Source: an uncultured Lachnospiraceae bacterium (GTDB lineage Bacteria > Bacillota > Clostridia > Lachnospirales > Lachnospiraceae). Taken from it: a stretch of DNA of 64,000 nt. Location: positions 1 to 64,000 of the forward strand of contig CAMJPM010000001.1 of assembly GCA_946407725.1 (NCBI GenBank). Reading direction: 5' to 3'. Below the pieces are notes generated by a model, which made no database searches, was not told the origin of the DNA, and saw nothing but the letters and a program-made list of their open reading frames with translations. A program made the position numbers and the translations under genes. Below are positions 49,086-58,486 of this stretch, piece after piece; position 1 is the first letter of the stretch, and each line of letters begins with the position of its first letter.

Positions 49086-50180
49086 TTACAACCCGTTTTT
49101 CTGCCTGTCGGCAGCTATCTTTGCGCTTATCCCCTGAACCGTGGAGGAGGGGGTGTATTCTGAATCCCCGAAGATGAATTTATGGAACTCCACCACATTC
49201 TTTTCAAAATCATCGGCAACAACAGAGCTTCCTGCCTTACCCATATTTCCGGTAACCCTTTCAAAGGGAAATCCGCTCTGTTCCCCAATGGAATATGAGG
49301 CAACCCTGGATGCGTATTCCACCATTTCAGCCTTGGTGAAGCTTGTGCTGCAAAGGGGGAAGATGTCGTCTATGATGTCATTCAACGTGGAAATATCTGA
49401 AGCCATAGCCTTTTCAGCCACCTGTGTCAGCACAGTTCTCTGTCTCTCGGCCCTCTTAAAATCATCACCCTTTGTGTATCTGATACGGCAGTAGGATGTG
49501 GCCTGGAGCCCGTTCAGGGTCTGCAATCCCGGCGAAGTAACCTTTACTATGTCGCTCTCCTTTATCCCGATGGCTTCAGCAGTTCCTATCTGGTAGTCAT
49601 TGAGGAAATGTATCTCCTCCTCAATAATGTCCACCTGAACACCGCCCAGATCGTCAATGGTATCCACCAGTGCCTTAAAGCCTACGGTAACATACTCATC
49701 AATATCCATATCCAGATTCATGTTAAGCATCTGTACGGCCTGATCGGGACCGCCATAGGAATAGGCGGAATTGGCCTTATTATATGTATCATTTCCGATA
49801 TTCAGATATGTATCACGGAATATGGAGCAGAGCTTTACCTCTCCGGTGGCATTATTCAGAGAGGCAACCATTATCGTATCGGTCCTTGCTCCCTTGCCCA
49901 GATTTGTATCCCTGGAATCAACACCAAAAAGGGCTATATTGGTATAGCCGTCCATTCTCCATTCGTCATTTTCCGTGTCATCTATCTGGGCCTGTACTTC
50001 CTCATTTACCTTCGCCTTAACTACGGATTCCTTATTCCCGGTATCCGCCAGGTCCAGCCTGTACACCACATAAAGAGCGCCTGCAAGAAACAGTACCACA
50101 ATTATTTCCAGGGCAAAGAGCACCCGCCGTATGGTACGGCGTTTTTTCTTTTTCCTGGACTTCCTCCCGCTTGAAGACAT
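49086..50180 (-). CDS. LytR-CpsA-Psr (LCP) family protein
   Basis: The 364-residue protein has a short basic cytoplasmic start (SGRKSRKKKKRRTIRR), one membrane helix (VLFALEIIVVLFLAGALYVV) and an extracellular LCP domain: NIALFGVDSRDTNLGKGARTD (broken by no gaps), CSIFRDTYLNI and YCRIRYTKGDDFKRAERQR. Asp and Arg residues that hold the polyprenyl-pyrophosphate donor are present. LCP enzymes transfer teichoic acids or polysaccharides from lipid carriers to peptidoglycan. It could attach the polymer made by the downstream cluster. Confidence 0.93.
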   Translation of the reverse strand: MSSSGRKSRKKKKRRTIRRVLFALEIIVVLFLAGALYVVYRLDLADTGNKESVVKAKVNEEVQAQIDDTENDEWRMDGYTNIALFGVDSRDTNLGKGARTDTIMVASLNNATGEVKLCSIFRDTYLNIGNDTYNKANSAYSYGGPDQAVQMLNMNLDMDIDEYVTVGFKALVDTIDDLGGVQVDIIEEEIHFLNDYQIGTAEAIGIKESDIVKVTSPGLQTLNGLQATSYCRIRYTKGDDFKRAERQRTVLTQVAEKAMASDISTLNDIIDDIFPLCSTSFTKAEMVEYASRVASYSIGEQSGFPFERVTGNMGKAGSSVVADDFEKNVVEFHKFIFGDSEYTPSSTVQGISAKIAADRQKNGL

Positions 50181-50263
50181 TTATTCTTCCTCAGATCATC
50201 TTAATATATCCAGTTACTATACTTCAAAGTACTATCATTGTCAAAAGACCGGGAATCCGGATT

Positions 50264-51610
50264 TTATGCCAGATGTCCCTTATTCTTTATGACCTCTATA
50301 ACCCCATCCACATACTTTTCGCAGATCTCATCGCTTTCCGCTTCCACCATCACCCTGATAACAGGCTCAGTGCCGGATTCACGGACAAGAATACGGCCCT
50401 TGTCACCCAGTTCATCTAAAACCTTCTGTACGGCAGCCATAACATCCGGATCATTCTGGGCATCAGGTTTGCTCTTAACCCTGACATTTTTAAGCACCTG
50501 GGGATAGAACACCACCGGAGCCGCCAGCTCGCTCATGGGCTTTTCCTTTGCAAGCATTACTTCCATGAGCTTTAAGGAGGTAAGGATACCGTCGCCTGTG
50601 GTTTCATATTTAAGGAATATGGTATGTCCGCTCTGTTCACCGCCGATACGGTTTCCGGTCTGGACCATATTCTCATAAACATATTTATCGCCGACCTTTG
50701 TCTTCTCATACTCGATACCCACCTTGTCAAGGGCCTTATAAAGGCCGAAGTTGCTCATTACGGTGGTAACCACTTTATTATTCAGAAGCTTTCCTCTCTC
50801 CTTCATGTAAAGGGCATATATATAGAGGGTGTGGTCTCCGGTGACGAGATTGCCCTTCTCATCTACGGCAAGGCATCTGTCCGCATCTCCGTCATAGGCA
50901 AACCCAATATCCAGGCCGTTATCCACCACAAATTTCTGAAGGTGCTCGATATGGGTCGAACCACAGTCAGTATTGATATTATAGCCGTCGGGATCCGCAT
51001 TCATAACATAGGTCTTTGCGCCCAGAGCATCAAACACGCCCTTTGCGATCTGCCATGCGGCACCGTTTGCGCAGTCAAGCCCAACCTTGACATTCTTAAA
51101 GCTGTACTTGGACATGGAAATGAGATGGCCTACATAACGGTTTCTTCCGGAAACATAGTCCACTGTCCGCCCGATGTTCTCCCTTTCGGAAATGGGGAGC
51201 TCCATCTTTCCGTCTATGAAATCCTCAACCTTAAGAATGGTCTCCTCATCCATCTTCTCACCGTTGCCGTTTAACAGCTTGATACCGTTATCATAAAAAG
51301 GATTATGGGAAGCGGAGATCATGATTCCGCAGTCAAAATCGTCTACTCTCGTGATATAAGCTACGGAAGGGGTTGTGGTTACGTGCATTATGTATGCATC
51401 AGCTCCGCTGGCCATAAGACCTGTACAGAGGGCGTATTCAAACATATATGAGGATCTTCTGGTATCCTTTCCGATGACCACCTTTGCCTTTTTGCCCTGG
51501 TTCACCCCGTAATACCATCCTAAAAACCTGCCTATCTTTATGGCGTGTTCATAATTGAGATCCTTGTTTGCTTCTCCTCTGAAGCCGTCTGTTCCGAAAT
51601 ATTTACCCAT
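50264..51610 (-). CDS. glmM: Phosphoglucosamine mutase
   Basis: The 448-residue enzyme has the phosphoserine Ser101 in IMISASHNPFYDNG, the metal-binding DGDADR (GFAYDGDADRCLAV), the sugar-binding GGEQSGH and the phosphate-binding RESGTEPVIRVM. It converts glucosamine 6-phosphate to the 1-phosphate. Length and motifs are those of GlmM rather than phosphomannomutase. It begins 28 bases after the beta-helix protein gene, in a unit with nagB. Confidence 0.96.
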   Translation of the reverse strand: MGKYFGTDGFRGEANKDLNYEHAIKIGRFLGWYYGVNQGKKAKVVIGKDTRRSSYMFEYALCTGLMASGADAYIMHVTTTPSVAYITRVDDFDCGIMISASHNPFYDNGIKLLNGNGEKMDEETILKVEDFIDGKMELPISERENIGRTVDYVSGRNRYVGHLISMSKYSFKNVKVGLDCANGAAWQIAKGVFDALGAKTYVMNADPDGYNINTDCGSTHIEHLQKFVVDNGLDIGFAYDGDADRCLAVDEKGNLVTGDHTLYIYALYMKERGKLLNNKVVTTVMSNFGLYKALDKVGIEYEKTKVGDKYVYENMVQTGNRIGGEQSGHTIFLKYETTGDGILTSLKLMEVMLAKEKPMSELAAPVVFYPQVLKNVRVKSKPDAQNDPDVMAAVQKVLDELGDKGRILVRESGTEPVIRVMVEAESDEICEKYVDGVIEVIKNKGHLA

Positions 51611-51638
51611 TTATGCCGATACCATTCCTTTCTGTCCG

Positions 51639-52310
51639 TTATTTATCTTCTTTGCTGATCACTATCCCGTTATCCTTCCAGATGGAATTTTCGGGAACCA
51701 CGCCTCTTACACAGGATGTGGGATAAACATTGCTGTGGCGCCCTATGACTGTTCCGGGATTGCACACCGCGTTGCAGCCCACTTCCACATAATCTCCCAG
51801 CATTGCGCCAAACTTCTTGATGCCGGTCTCCACGTTCTCTGTGCCGTTATGGACAACCACAAGTTTCTTATCTGACTTCACGTTGCTGGTGATGCTGCCG
51901 GCTCCCATGTGGCTGTAGTATCCGAGGATGCTGTCTCCCACATAATTATAATGGGGCGTCTGTACATGATCGAAAAGAATGACATTCTTTAATTCCACTG
52001 AATTTCCCACCACACAGTCTGCTCCCACCAGAGCCGAACCCCTGATAAAAGCGCAGTGCCTGACTTCTGTATTGGGTCCTATGATACAGGGAGCCCCGAG
52101 AAAGGCCGTGGGTGCCACTGTCGCCGTCTTATGCACCCATACCTGAGGCTGCACCTCCGCATATTCATCCCCAAGGCGGGGTCCAAGCTCTAAAATAAGC
52201 TCCTTTATCCCCTTTAATGCCTCCCAGGGATATGTGAAGCCCTTAAGGTAATCTGCCGCAAGGGTATGTTCCAGGTCATAAAGATCCGTTATCTTATACA
52301 TTTTTGCCAC
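51639..52310 (-). CDS. Left-handed beta-helix acyltransferase-like protein (GlmU C-terminal-domain type)
   Basis: The 223-residue protein has an N-terminal helical part (DLYDLEHTLAADYLKG) and hexapeptide repeats from about residue 55 to 195 (VHKTATVAPTAFLGAP, VVGNSVELKNVILFD, MLGDYVEVGCNAV). It lines up with the acetyltransferase half of GlmU-like enzymes, including the YVGDSILGYYSHMGAGS loop, but has no uridylyltransferase domain. It may acetylate an amino-sugar phosphate, in line with its place between glmM and nagB. The separate pyrophosphorylase was not found in this window. Confidence 0.82.
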   Translation of the reverse strand: MAKMYKITDLYDLEHTLAADYLKGFTYPWEALKGIKELILELGPRLGDEYAEVQPQVWVHKTATVAPTAFLGAPCIIGPNTEVRHCAFIRGSALVGADCVVGNSVELKNVILFDHVQTPHYNYVGDSILGYYSHMGAGSITSNVKSDKKLVVVHNGTENVETGIKKFGAMLGDYVEVGCNAVCNPGTVIGRHSNVYPTSCVRGVVPENSIWKDNGIVISKEDK

Positions 52311-52358
52311 TCTCTTTCCTGTTCCGGTCTGAAGGATCAGTATTGATCCGTTCCGGAA

Positions 52359-53153
52359 TTATAATCTCTCTTTCCTCTCAATATCAAGGAAATATTTATA
52401 GGTATCTACGGTGAGCTCGCCGCAGGCCGCCTCGTCGCAGGCTATAATGGCCGCGTTGTGAAGCTGTAGTGCTGAGCAGGTCCATTTTCCGGACACCCCG
52501 CCTTCCACCGTTGCAGCCAGAGCCCTTGCCTTGTTGTGGCCGTTGATCAGAATGATCACTTCCTTTGAATCCGTAACAGTTGCCACTCCTACGGAAAGCG
52601 CCTGAGACGGTACCTTTTCCGGATCGTTATCAAAGAAACGGGCATTGACGATCCTTGTGTCGGAGGTTAAGTTTCTCACACCGGTTCTTGAAGAAAGAGA
52701 GGTAAAGGGCTCGTTAAAGGCAATATGCCCGTCTACCCCGATACCCCCGAGAAACAGATCAATACCGCCGTATGAAGCGATCTTCTCTTCATAGCGGGCG
52801 CACTCGGCATCCGGATCCTCCGCCATACCGTTCAGGATATTGATGTTCTCCGGCTTCATATCCGTAAGATGGTTAAAAAGGTTGTCGTGCATGAAATACC
52901 AGTAACTCTGCTCATGCTCCCTCGGGAGCCCCAGGTATTCATCCATATTAAAGGTCATAACATTTTCAAAGCTCACTTCCCCGGCCTTATTCATCCGGAC
53001 AAGCTCCTTATATACACCAATGGGACTTGATCCTGTGGGAAGTCCCAGTACAAAGGGACGGCTCTCATCCTTATGGGCATTGATCCTGGAAACTATATAA
53101 TCAGCCGCCCACTTACACATTTTCTCATAATTTTCCTGGATAACCACTCTCAT
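52359..53153 (-). CDS. nagB: Glucosamine-6-phosphate deaminase
   Basis: The start is taken at MRVVIQENYEKM, with AAAGGAG about 10 bases upstream, giving 264 residues; a longer frame to 53195 would include the leader hairpin. Motifs: LGLPTGSSPIGVYKEL (phosphate loop), TFNMDEYLGL (catalytic Asp) and LGGIGVDGHIAFNEP (His and Asp/Glu). It converts glucosamine 6-phosphate to fructose 6-phosphate and ammonia, opposing GlmS. It is the first gene of the nagB-glmM unit, so breakdown and synthesis genes are co-transcribed. Confidence 0.96.
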   Translation of the reverse strand: MRVVIQENYEKMCKWAADYIVSRINAHKDESRPFVLGLPTGSSPIGVYKELVRMNKAGEVSFENVMTFNMDEYLGLPREHEQSYWYFMHDNLFNHLTDMKPENINILNGMAEDPDAECARYEEKIASYGGIDLFLGGIGVDGHIAFNEPFTSLSSRTGVRNLTSDTRIVNARFFDNDPEKVPSQALSVGVATVTDSKEVIILINGHNKARALAATVEGGVSGKWTCSALQLHNAAIIACDEAACGELTVDTYKYFLDIERKERL

Positions 53154-53169
53154 ACTGTCATTCTCCTTT

Positions 53170-53186
53170 ATGCCCTTTAAGGGCAT
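53170..53186. promoter_or_regulatory. Palindrome in the nagB leader, possible operator
   Basis: ATGCCCTTTAAGGGCAT is a 17-bp near-perfect dyad between the promoter and the nagB ribosome site; the AAAGGAG site begins right after it. It could bind a regulator or form a leader hairpin that affects translation. Confidence 0.45.
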
Positions 53187-53204
53187 GCTTTGCATACTCG
53201 ATAT

Positions 53205-53233
53205 ATTGTATAGAATACCGCCTGAATCGTCAA
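53205..53233 (-). promoter_or_regulatory. Promoter of the nagB-glmM unit
   Basis: On the minus strand TTGACG (53228-53233) and TACAAT (53205-53210) are spaced by 17 bases, with five matches to consensus in each hexamer. It sits just after the stop of the sugar-phosphate transferase gene. Confidence 0.7.
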
Positions 53234-53255
53234 CATAATGTTGCGGGACTACAGC

Positions 53256-54677
53256 TCAATAGGCATTTTTGTTTACGAATCCGGTGAACAGGGTCATGAA
53301 CATTATCTTAATATCAAAGCCCATGGTCCAGTTTTCTATATAGAAGAGATCGTATTCCACTCTCATACGGATGGATGTATTCCCCCGGAGGCCGTTGACC
53401 TGGGCCCATCCCGTAAGCCCCGGACGGACCTGATGCTTTATCATGTAGCGGGGTATCTCTTCCCTGAATTTCTCCACAAACTGGGGACGTTCGGGTCTTG
53501 GTCCCACTATGCTCATATCCCCCCGGAAGATGTTAAAAAGCTGTGGAAGCTCGTCCATACTGGTCTTTCTCAGTATCTTTCCTATCTTTGTTACCCTGGG
53601 ATCATCCGCTGTGGTCCATCCCTTCTCTTCCTCATCCGGCTCCTGTACCACCATGGTACGGAATTTATACATCTGGAAGGAACGGTTATGAAGCCCCACT
53701 CTCTCCTGCTTAAATATAATGGGTCCCGGAGAGGACAGCTTTATGGCCACGGCGGAAATAAGCATTACCGGACTGAACAGGATAAGCAGAAATGCGGAAC
53801 CGATGATATCCACAACTCTCTTCGCCATCATATTAAGGGAATTTGTAAGGGGCACATGCCGTATATTGATGACCGGCAGACCGTCCAGATCCTCCATATA
53901 GGGCCGGGAAGGGATCACGTTATTATAATCCGGGATAAACTGGGTGTGGACACCTGATTTTTCGCACAGATCCACTATGTGCTCAAGCTTGCCGTATTCA
54001 TCCAGGCTTAAGGTGATGGCTATCTCATCCAGCTTGTTTTCCGGCAGGATATATTCCAGATTTCCTATGGTTCCCAGCACCTTTATGCCCTTATATACAG
54101 TACCTGCCTCCACCTTGTCATCCAGAACCCCCCGGATCACGTATCCCCACTGGGGGTTTAAGCGGAGCTTGTTTATATAGGCCTCCGCAGCCTTGGAATA
54201 GCCGATCAGCAGCACGTATTTCAGATTAAACCTCTTTTTCCTGATATAACGCAGGAAATATCTCACTATATTCCTGAAAAGGGTCTCAAGAATGATATTG
54301 ATGATATAAAAGTAAAATATCATCCGCCTTGAGAAGTGATTCTGTCTGATGACATACAGTACCACTATGAATATCAGCATTCCTACGGTATTGGCCCTTA
54401 CGATATTGTAGAATTCCCTCTTTCTGCCCGAGGCCCTCTTGGAATTGTACATATTGAACTCATAGTAGAGAAACAGGTAACCCACAATAAGGAAGGGCAG
54501 AGCCTCCATGTACATAACGTACGGAAGGTGGAGAATGCTCTGGTCCTCCCAGGGTGAAAGGAATTTTACAAAATATGCCAGATTATATGAAGCTGCGATC
54601 ACCAGGGCATCCAGAAAAACATGGGCCCTGTTGAAGGAGCGCTGATTGTCTTTTATCAAAATAATCCTCCTAATCAC
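53256..54677 (-). CDS. Polyprenyl-phosphate sugar-1-phosphate transferase (WbaP/EpsE-like)
   Basis: The 473-residue protein has about four N-terminal membrane helices, a central Rossmann-like CoA-binding-type domain (YVLLIGYSKAAEAYI) and a C-terminal bacterial sugar transferase domain with SPGPIIFKQERVGLHN, FQMYKFRTMV and TSMDELPQLFNIFRGD. It transfers a hexose-1-phosphate from a UDP-sugar to undecaprenyl phosphate, starting repeat-unit assembly. It is the last gene of the polysaccharide cluster on the minus strand and separated by 55 bases from the preceding GT2 gene. Confidence 0.94.
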   Translation of the reverse strand: MIRRIILIKDNQRSFNRAHVFLDALVIAASYNLAYFVKFLSPWEDQSILHLPYVMYMEALPFLIVGYLFLYYEFNMYNSKRASGRKREFYNIVRANTVGMLIFIVVLYVIRQNHFSRRMIFYFYIINIILETLFRNIVRYFLRYIRKKRFNLKYVLLIGYSKAAEAYINKLRLNPQWGYVIRGVLDDKVEAGTVYKGIKVLGTIGNLEYILPENKLDEIAITLSLDEYGKLEHIVDLCEKSGVHTQFIPDYNNVIPSRPYMEDLDGLPVINIRHVPLTNSLNMMAKRVVDIIGSAFLLILFSPVMLISAVAIKLSSPGPIIFKQERVGLHNRSFQMYKFRTMVVQEPDEEEKGWTTADDPRVTKIGKILRKTSMDELPQLFNIFRGDMSIVGPRPERPQFVEKFREEIPRYMIKHQVRPGLTGWAQVNGLRGNTSIRMRVEYDLFYIENWTMGFDIKIMFMTLFTGFVNKNAY

Positions 54678-54732
54678 CCGTAATGCCGGGTTCAGGACAG
54701 TGATCCGTCAGGAACTGTTTTTTCACAGATCC

Positions 54733-55695
54733 TTATATAAGATCCGTAAACCGCCTTATCATATTAAACCATAATTCCAGCTGTATACGGGCATAATTCT
54801 TCAGATTCTTTGATGAATAGGGGAACTTCCTCCCCTCACGGCAGAGTATGTATCCCCTCTTTATACCCGAAAGATATGGCCTCCCATAGCCGGTGAAAAT
54901 AAAAAACAGCGCCTTAATCCCGAAACCGAAGAGCAGGAACGGCAGATTTATTAGTATCTGCAGGGAAGGCATGTTTTTCATCACAATGTACATATTGTTC
55001 CTGGCGGAAAGCCGCACCTTGAAATCATTGTATCTGGAGCCCGAAACCCCGCTGCCAAGGTGATATATCACGGCATCCGGACAGTATACATTTCTGTATC
55101 CCATGATCCGAGCCCTGTAGCCGATATCGATATCCTCAAGGTATGCAAAATGGAATTCATCAAACCAGCCTATCTCATCTAAGATCTTTCTCCTGTAGAT
55201 GGCCCCGCCCCCGCAGGCGGAAAAGACATCTGTCTTCGACGAATATCTGTGGGATCTTTTATTCTTTCCCCTGGCAAAGGCCCAGCCGAATGCACAGTAA
55301 AGATCCCCGGCCCCGTCTATCCTGTCCGGCTTCATAAGCTGCAGCATCTTTGAGGATACGGAAAAAATCTTTTCATCCTCCTTAATGGTGGATAAAAGAT
55401 TCTCCACAAATCCACGGTCCGCCTTTGTGTCATTATTCATAAGAATGACAAAGGGCGTGTCGGAGGCCTTTATTCCTTCATTTACAGCCCTGGAAAAGCC
55501 AAAATTGTCGGAAAGCTCAATAAGGGTGACATCCGGATATTCGTTCTTTACTATATCCGTGCTCCCGTCCTTTGACATATTATCGACTACAATCACCCTG
55601 AAATCCTTTATGGTCTGGTCTTTCAGGGAATCAAGGCAGTCCCTTATATACTTTTCTCCCCGGTAATTGGGGATTATCACAGTTACTTCGTTCAT
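54733..55695 (-). CDS. GT2 glycosyltransferase
   Basis: The 320-residue protein starts EVTVIIPNYRGEKYIRDCL and has the metal-binding VILMNNDTKAD (DxD-like) and WFDEFHFAYLEDIDIGYRAR (ED-Y motif) of family 2, plus a C-terminal membrane-associated segment (FLLFGFGIKALFFIF). It adds a sugar from a nucleotide donor to the growing lipid-linked glycan in the cytoplasm; the sugar is unknown. It overlaps the preceding gene by 4 bases. Confidence 0.92.
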   Translation of the reverse strand: MNEVTVIIPNYRGEKYIRDCLDSLKDQTIKDFRVIVVDNMSKDGSTDIVKNEYPDVTLIELSDNFGFSRAVNEGIKASDTPFVILMNNDTKADRGFVENLLSTIKEDEKIFSVSSKMLQLMKPDRIDGAGDLYCAFGWAFARGKNKRSHRYSSKTDVFSACGGGAIYRRKILDEIGWFDEFHFAYLEDIDIGYRARIMGYRNVYCPDAVIYHLGSGVSGSRYNDFKVRLSARNNMYIVMKNMPSLQILINLPFLLFGFGIKALFFIFTGYGRPYLSGIKRGYILCREGRKFPYSSKNLKNYARIQLELWFNMIRRFTDLI

Positions 55696-57059
55696 TTCAA
55701 CCTGAATATTATATCCGGATCCACCACCACAGTGTATCCCCTTTCCCTTACCCTGTCACACATTTTGAAAGGATCCCTGTCAATAAGCCCCGCAAGCTCC
55801 CTCCTTATGGCAAAGGCGTGGATACTTACGGCTTCAGTCTCCCGTGTCATGGATGCCCTGTGCATATAACCCGAAAACCTGTAGTCTATTTTACCATATT
55901 CCGGAATTCTCCTGCCATCCTTATCCTTTATGTATCCGTTGGAAACAGTACGCCCGGTCCTGCCGATTATCCTGGCTCCCACGATACCCACTTCACTTCT
56001 TGCAAAATACCCGGCCAAACATTTTTCGTAGTCCGCAGTAAGGGGATTAAGACGGGAATCCAGAAACAGGATACAGCTTTCACTTTCCGCCTTTACCTGG
56101 GAATAAACGGGATGGAAAAAACCCCTGTGGGGGGAATCCTTTACCACGGCCCCTATGCCCCTTCTGATAAAATAATCCTGTACCGCCTTTCTGCCGCTGT
56201 CATAGGCGTACAGCTTGTTTAAGGGATTTCCCGCAGTGGATGAGGGGGTAAGCCTCCAGTGATAGAGTATCTTGTCCACATGGACTATCTTCTCGCGAGG
56301 TACGATTTCTGAAAGCCTGAGAATGAGATCATGGTCCTGGGCCCCGTCAAATTCGCTCCGAAGCCCCTTAAGCTCACGGAGCAGCGTCTTTCTCACCGTT
56401 AAAAGGTGGCAGATATAGTTATTTGAGAGCAGCAGATCCAGATTGAAGTCCGGCTTTCTGTTGGGGCAGAAATAACGGTCGGAAAGGCTGTCATACTTGT
56501 CCTCGTCAGTATAGATAACATCAGCGCCAAGAGCCGCCGCCTTTGCGGTTTCAAGCAAAGCATCGGGAGAAAGCAGGTCATCATGGTCAAGAAAAGACAC
56601 ATATTCCCCTTCCGCCTCCTTTATGGCCTCATTGGTATTCTCCGATATTCCCCGGTTTTCCTTAAGTTTCCTGTATTTTATCTTAAGACTGATACCCGGA
56701 TCCTCCGCATATACCTTCACTACCTCATATATACTGCTGTCACTGCCGGCATCGACTATCACGGTTTCAAAGTTCTTATAGCTCTGTACCGCAAGGGAGT
56801 CCAGAAGATGTGCAAAATCATCCATATCCGGCCCGAAAACCGGAATTACCACGCTGATCACAGGAGCGTTTTCCGGTATCTCCTGATCCTCTCCCGGAAT
56901 ATAGGGGGGTAACTTGTCCCTTTCTAAAGAGTATTTCCGGTCCCCGGCACTTTCCTTTATACCCTCCGCTATCCGGAAAAGTGCGGCCTTCACCCCGTTT
57001 CTTCCCGTATAGTCTTTTATTTTTACGATATTTTCCCGTACTGTCTTAGGATCCATCAC
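55692..57059 (-). CDS. GT2 glycosyltransferase with an N-terminal extension
   Basis: The 455-residue protein has about 70 leading residues (KTVRENIVKIKDYTGRNG) before a GT-A domain: ISVVIPVFGPDMDDFAHLL, YVSFLDHDDLLSP (DxD as DHD) and GAQDHDLILRLSE. A second half of about 180 residues is less conserved. Such two-part enzymes often come from O-antigen or capsule clusters. It overlaps both neighbours by 4 bases, pointing to tight co-translation with them. Confidence 0.88.
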   Translation of the reverse strand: MMDPKTVRENIVKIKDYTGRNGVKAALFRIAEGIKESAGDRKYSLERDKLPPYIPGEDQEIPENAPVISVVIPVFGPDMDDFAHLLDSLAVQSYKNFETVIVDAGSDSSIYEVVKVYAEDPGISLKIKYRKLKENRGISENTNEAIKEAEGEYVSFLDHDDLLSPDALLETAKAAALGADVIYTDEDKYDSLSDRYFCPNRKPDFNLDLLLSNNYICHLLTVRKTLLRELKGLRSEFDGAQDHDLILRLSEIVPREKIVHVDKILYHWRLTPSSTAGNPLNKLYAYDSGRKAVQDYFIRRGIGAVVKDSPHRGFFHPVYSQVKAESESCILFLDSRLNPLTADYEKCLAGYFARSEVGIVGARIIGRTGRTVSNGYIKDKDGRRIPEYGKIDYRFSGYMHRASMTRETEAVSIHAFAIRRELAGLIDRDPFKMCDRVRERGYTVVVDPDIIFRLK

Positions 57060-58486
57060 AATTCTTCCAGTATTTTCAAAGCGTTCAGAATAAAGCCCAT
57101 TACCTTACGCGGTCTGTCCATGTGAAGAGGCAGCATGGAGAGGAAAAGCGAACACTCAAAGAGCCTGACCGTCTTTACATCAATTCCAGTCTCCTTTAGC
57201 TTATCTTCAAATATACTGCGGTATTCCCTTATATCATGATCCAGGGTGAGACCAAGCTTCATATCGGAATTTAAGCTTATGGCATAGAGGCCGCTGTTTA
57301 TAAAATCATACTGTCCCGAAACCGAGTGGGAAAGCTTTGCTATATCATAGAGAGGATCCGAATAGATATCCTTTTCCGACACCGCACCTCTGGGATCTAT
57401 GAGCCGCATCAGGTTCGCATCCGCCGAATAGAGGATATTTGAAAAACAGAGGTCTCCGTGGCTCACGGTCTCACATAGTTCCTCCTTTGTCTTTCCTATC
57501 ATGGCATCATATTTTTCCTCATAGCGGTTTACTATCTCGTCAATGCTGTGAAAATCCGTGCCGCTGGTAATAAAATTGCTGATCTTCGGAAAATCGGCAT
57601 GTGCCTTCAGCTCATTTATCCTCTTCTCCACCTTATCTATGTATAAAAGCTTCCTCTTTTCGTAAAACTCGTTCCAGGTGACCCTCTTTTTAACACGCTC
57701 CGATAAAAAGCGGAACACCAGATCCAGGATCTTTTTAAACTCATCTGTTGAAATGGCCCCGTGAACATATCTTATTGCAAGATCCGTCATGTGATAACGC
57801 TGCATCTTATAGGAGGCGGTACCGCCCTCATCTTTGTACTCATAGGGGAGTACAAACCAGCTCCTCATACTGTCCGGGAGCAGATAGTAAAAGCTGTATT
57901 CCGCACGTATCTTTTCCTTATTGCTGCTCCTCTTTATCACGGTATATTCATCACCGGAAAGGGAATTGAAAAATCTGGCTTCAAAGCCTCCGGTTATAAA
58001 GCTTAAAAAGCTCTCCTTTCCGGAGATATCAAGAAAAGCATCATTTTCAACATTATCTAATTCCCCGGCCTTCTCCCGTATGCTTTCAGGAGTACCGGCG
58101 TAGCGGATAAAGTCCTCCCTGCCGGAAAATATCATGGCCGCCGTATTGTCTCCCGCGCTGACACGGAAATTGCCGCCGGAAAAAGAGCACTTCCTCAATA
58201 TGACCCCGAACTCCCCTTTATCCTTTATCATGCAGTCTGAAAAGATCAGCAGCACAGCTCTGTCAAAGACAGACTCATTCATCAGAGCCGGTGAGATATC
58301 TCCGTAATCCCTGATTTCCACGTTTACCCTGACCTTATCCGCAGCCTCCCTGACATTTTCCTCAAAGATCTCCCTTAAGCGCTTTCTCCTGTATATAATC
58401 CTTCCAAAGGATTTTACCCCGGCGATCTCCCTTATATCATCTCCGGGTCTCAGCCTGTCATCATAGATTATGATAATATCCTTCAT
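57056..58486 (-). CDS. Kinase-like (APH/choline-kinase fold) phosphotransferase with an unknown N-terminal domain
   Basis: The 476-residue protein has an unrecognised alpha/beta domain at residues 1-150 (DIIIIYDDRLRPGDDIRE), a P-loop-like nucleotide region, and from about residue 330 the catalytic motif of aminoglycoside/choline-kinase-like enzymes: ETVSHGDLCFSNILY (HGDxxxxN) and MRLIDPRGAVSEKD (metal-binding Asp). In capsule clusters similar proteins are suspected to phosphorylate or decorate sugars, but the substrate here is unknown. It overlaps the neighbouring genes by 4 bases each. Confidence 0.75.
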   Translation of the reverse strand: MKDIIIIYDDRLRPGDDIREIAGVKSFGRIIYRRKRLREIFEENVREAADKVRVNVEIRDYGDISPALMNESVFDRAVLLIFSDCMIKDKGEFGVILRKCSFSGGNFRVSAGDNTAAMIFSGREDFIRYAGTPESIREKAGELDNVENDAFLDISGKESFLSFITGGFEARFFNSLSGDEYTVIKRSSNKEKIRAEYSFYYLLPDSMRSWFVLPYEYKDEGGTASYKMQRYHMTDLAIRYVHGAISTDEFKKILDLVFRFLSERVKKRVTWNEFYEKRKLLYIDKVEKRINELKAHADFPKISNFITSGTDFHSIDEIVNRYEEKYDAMIGKTKEELCETVSHGDLCFSNILYSADANLMRLIDPRGAVSEKDIYSDPLYDIAKLSHSVSGQYDFINSGLYAISLNSDMKLGLTLDHDIREYRSIFEDKLKETGIDVKTVRLFECSLFLSMLPLHMDRPRKVMGFILNALKILEEL

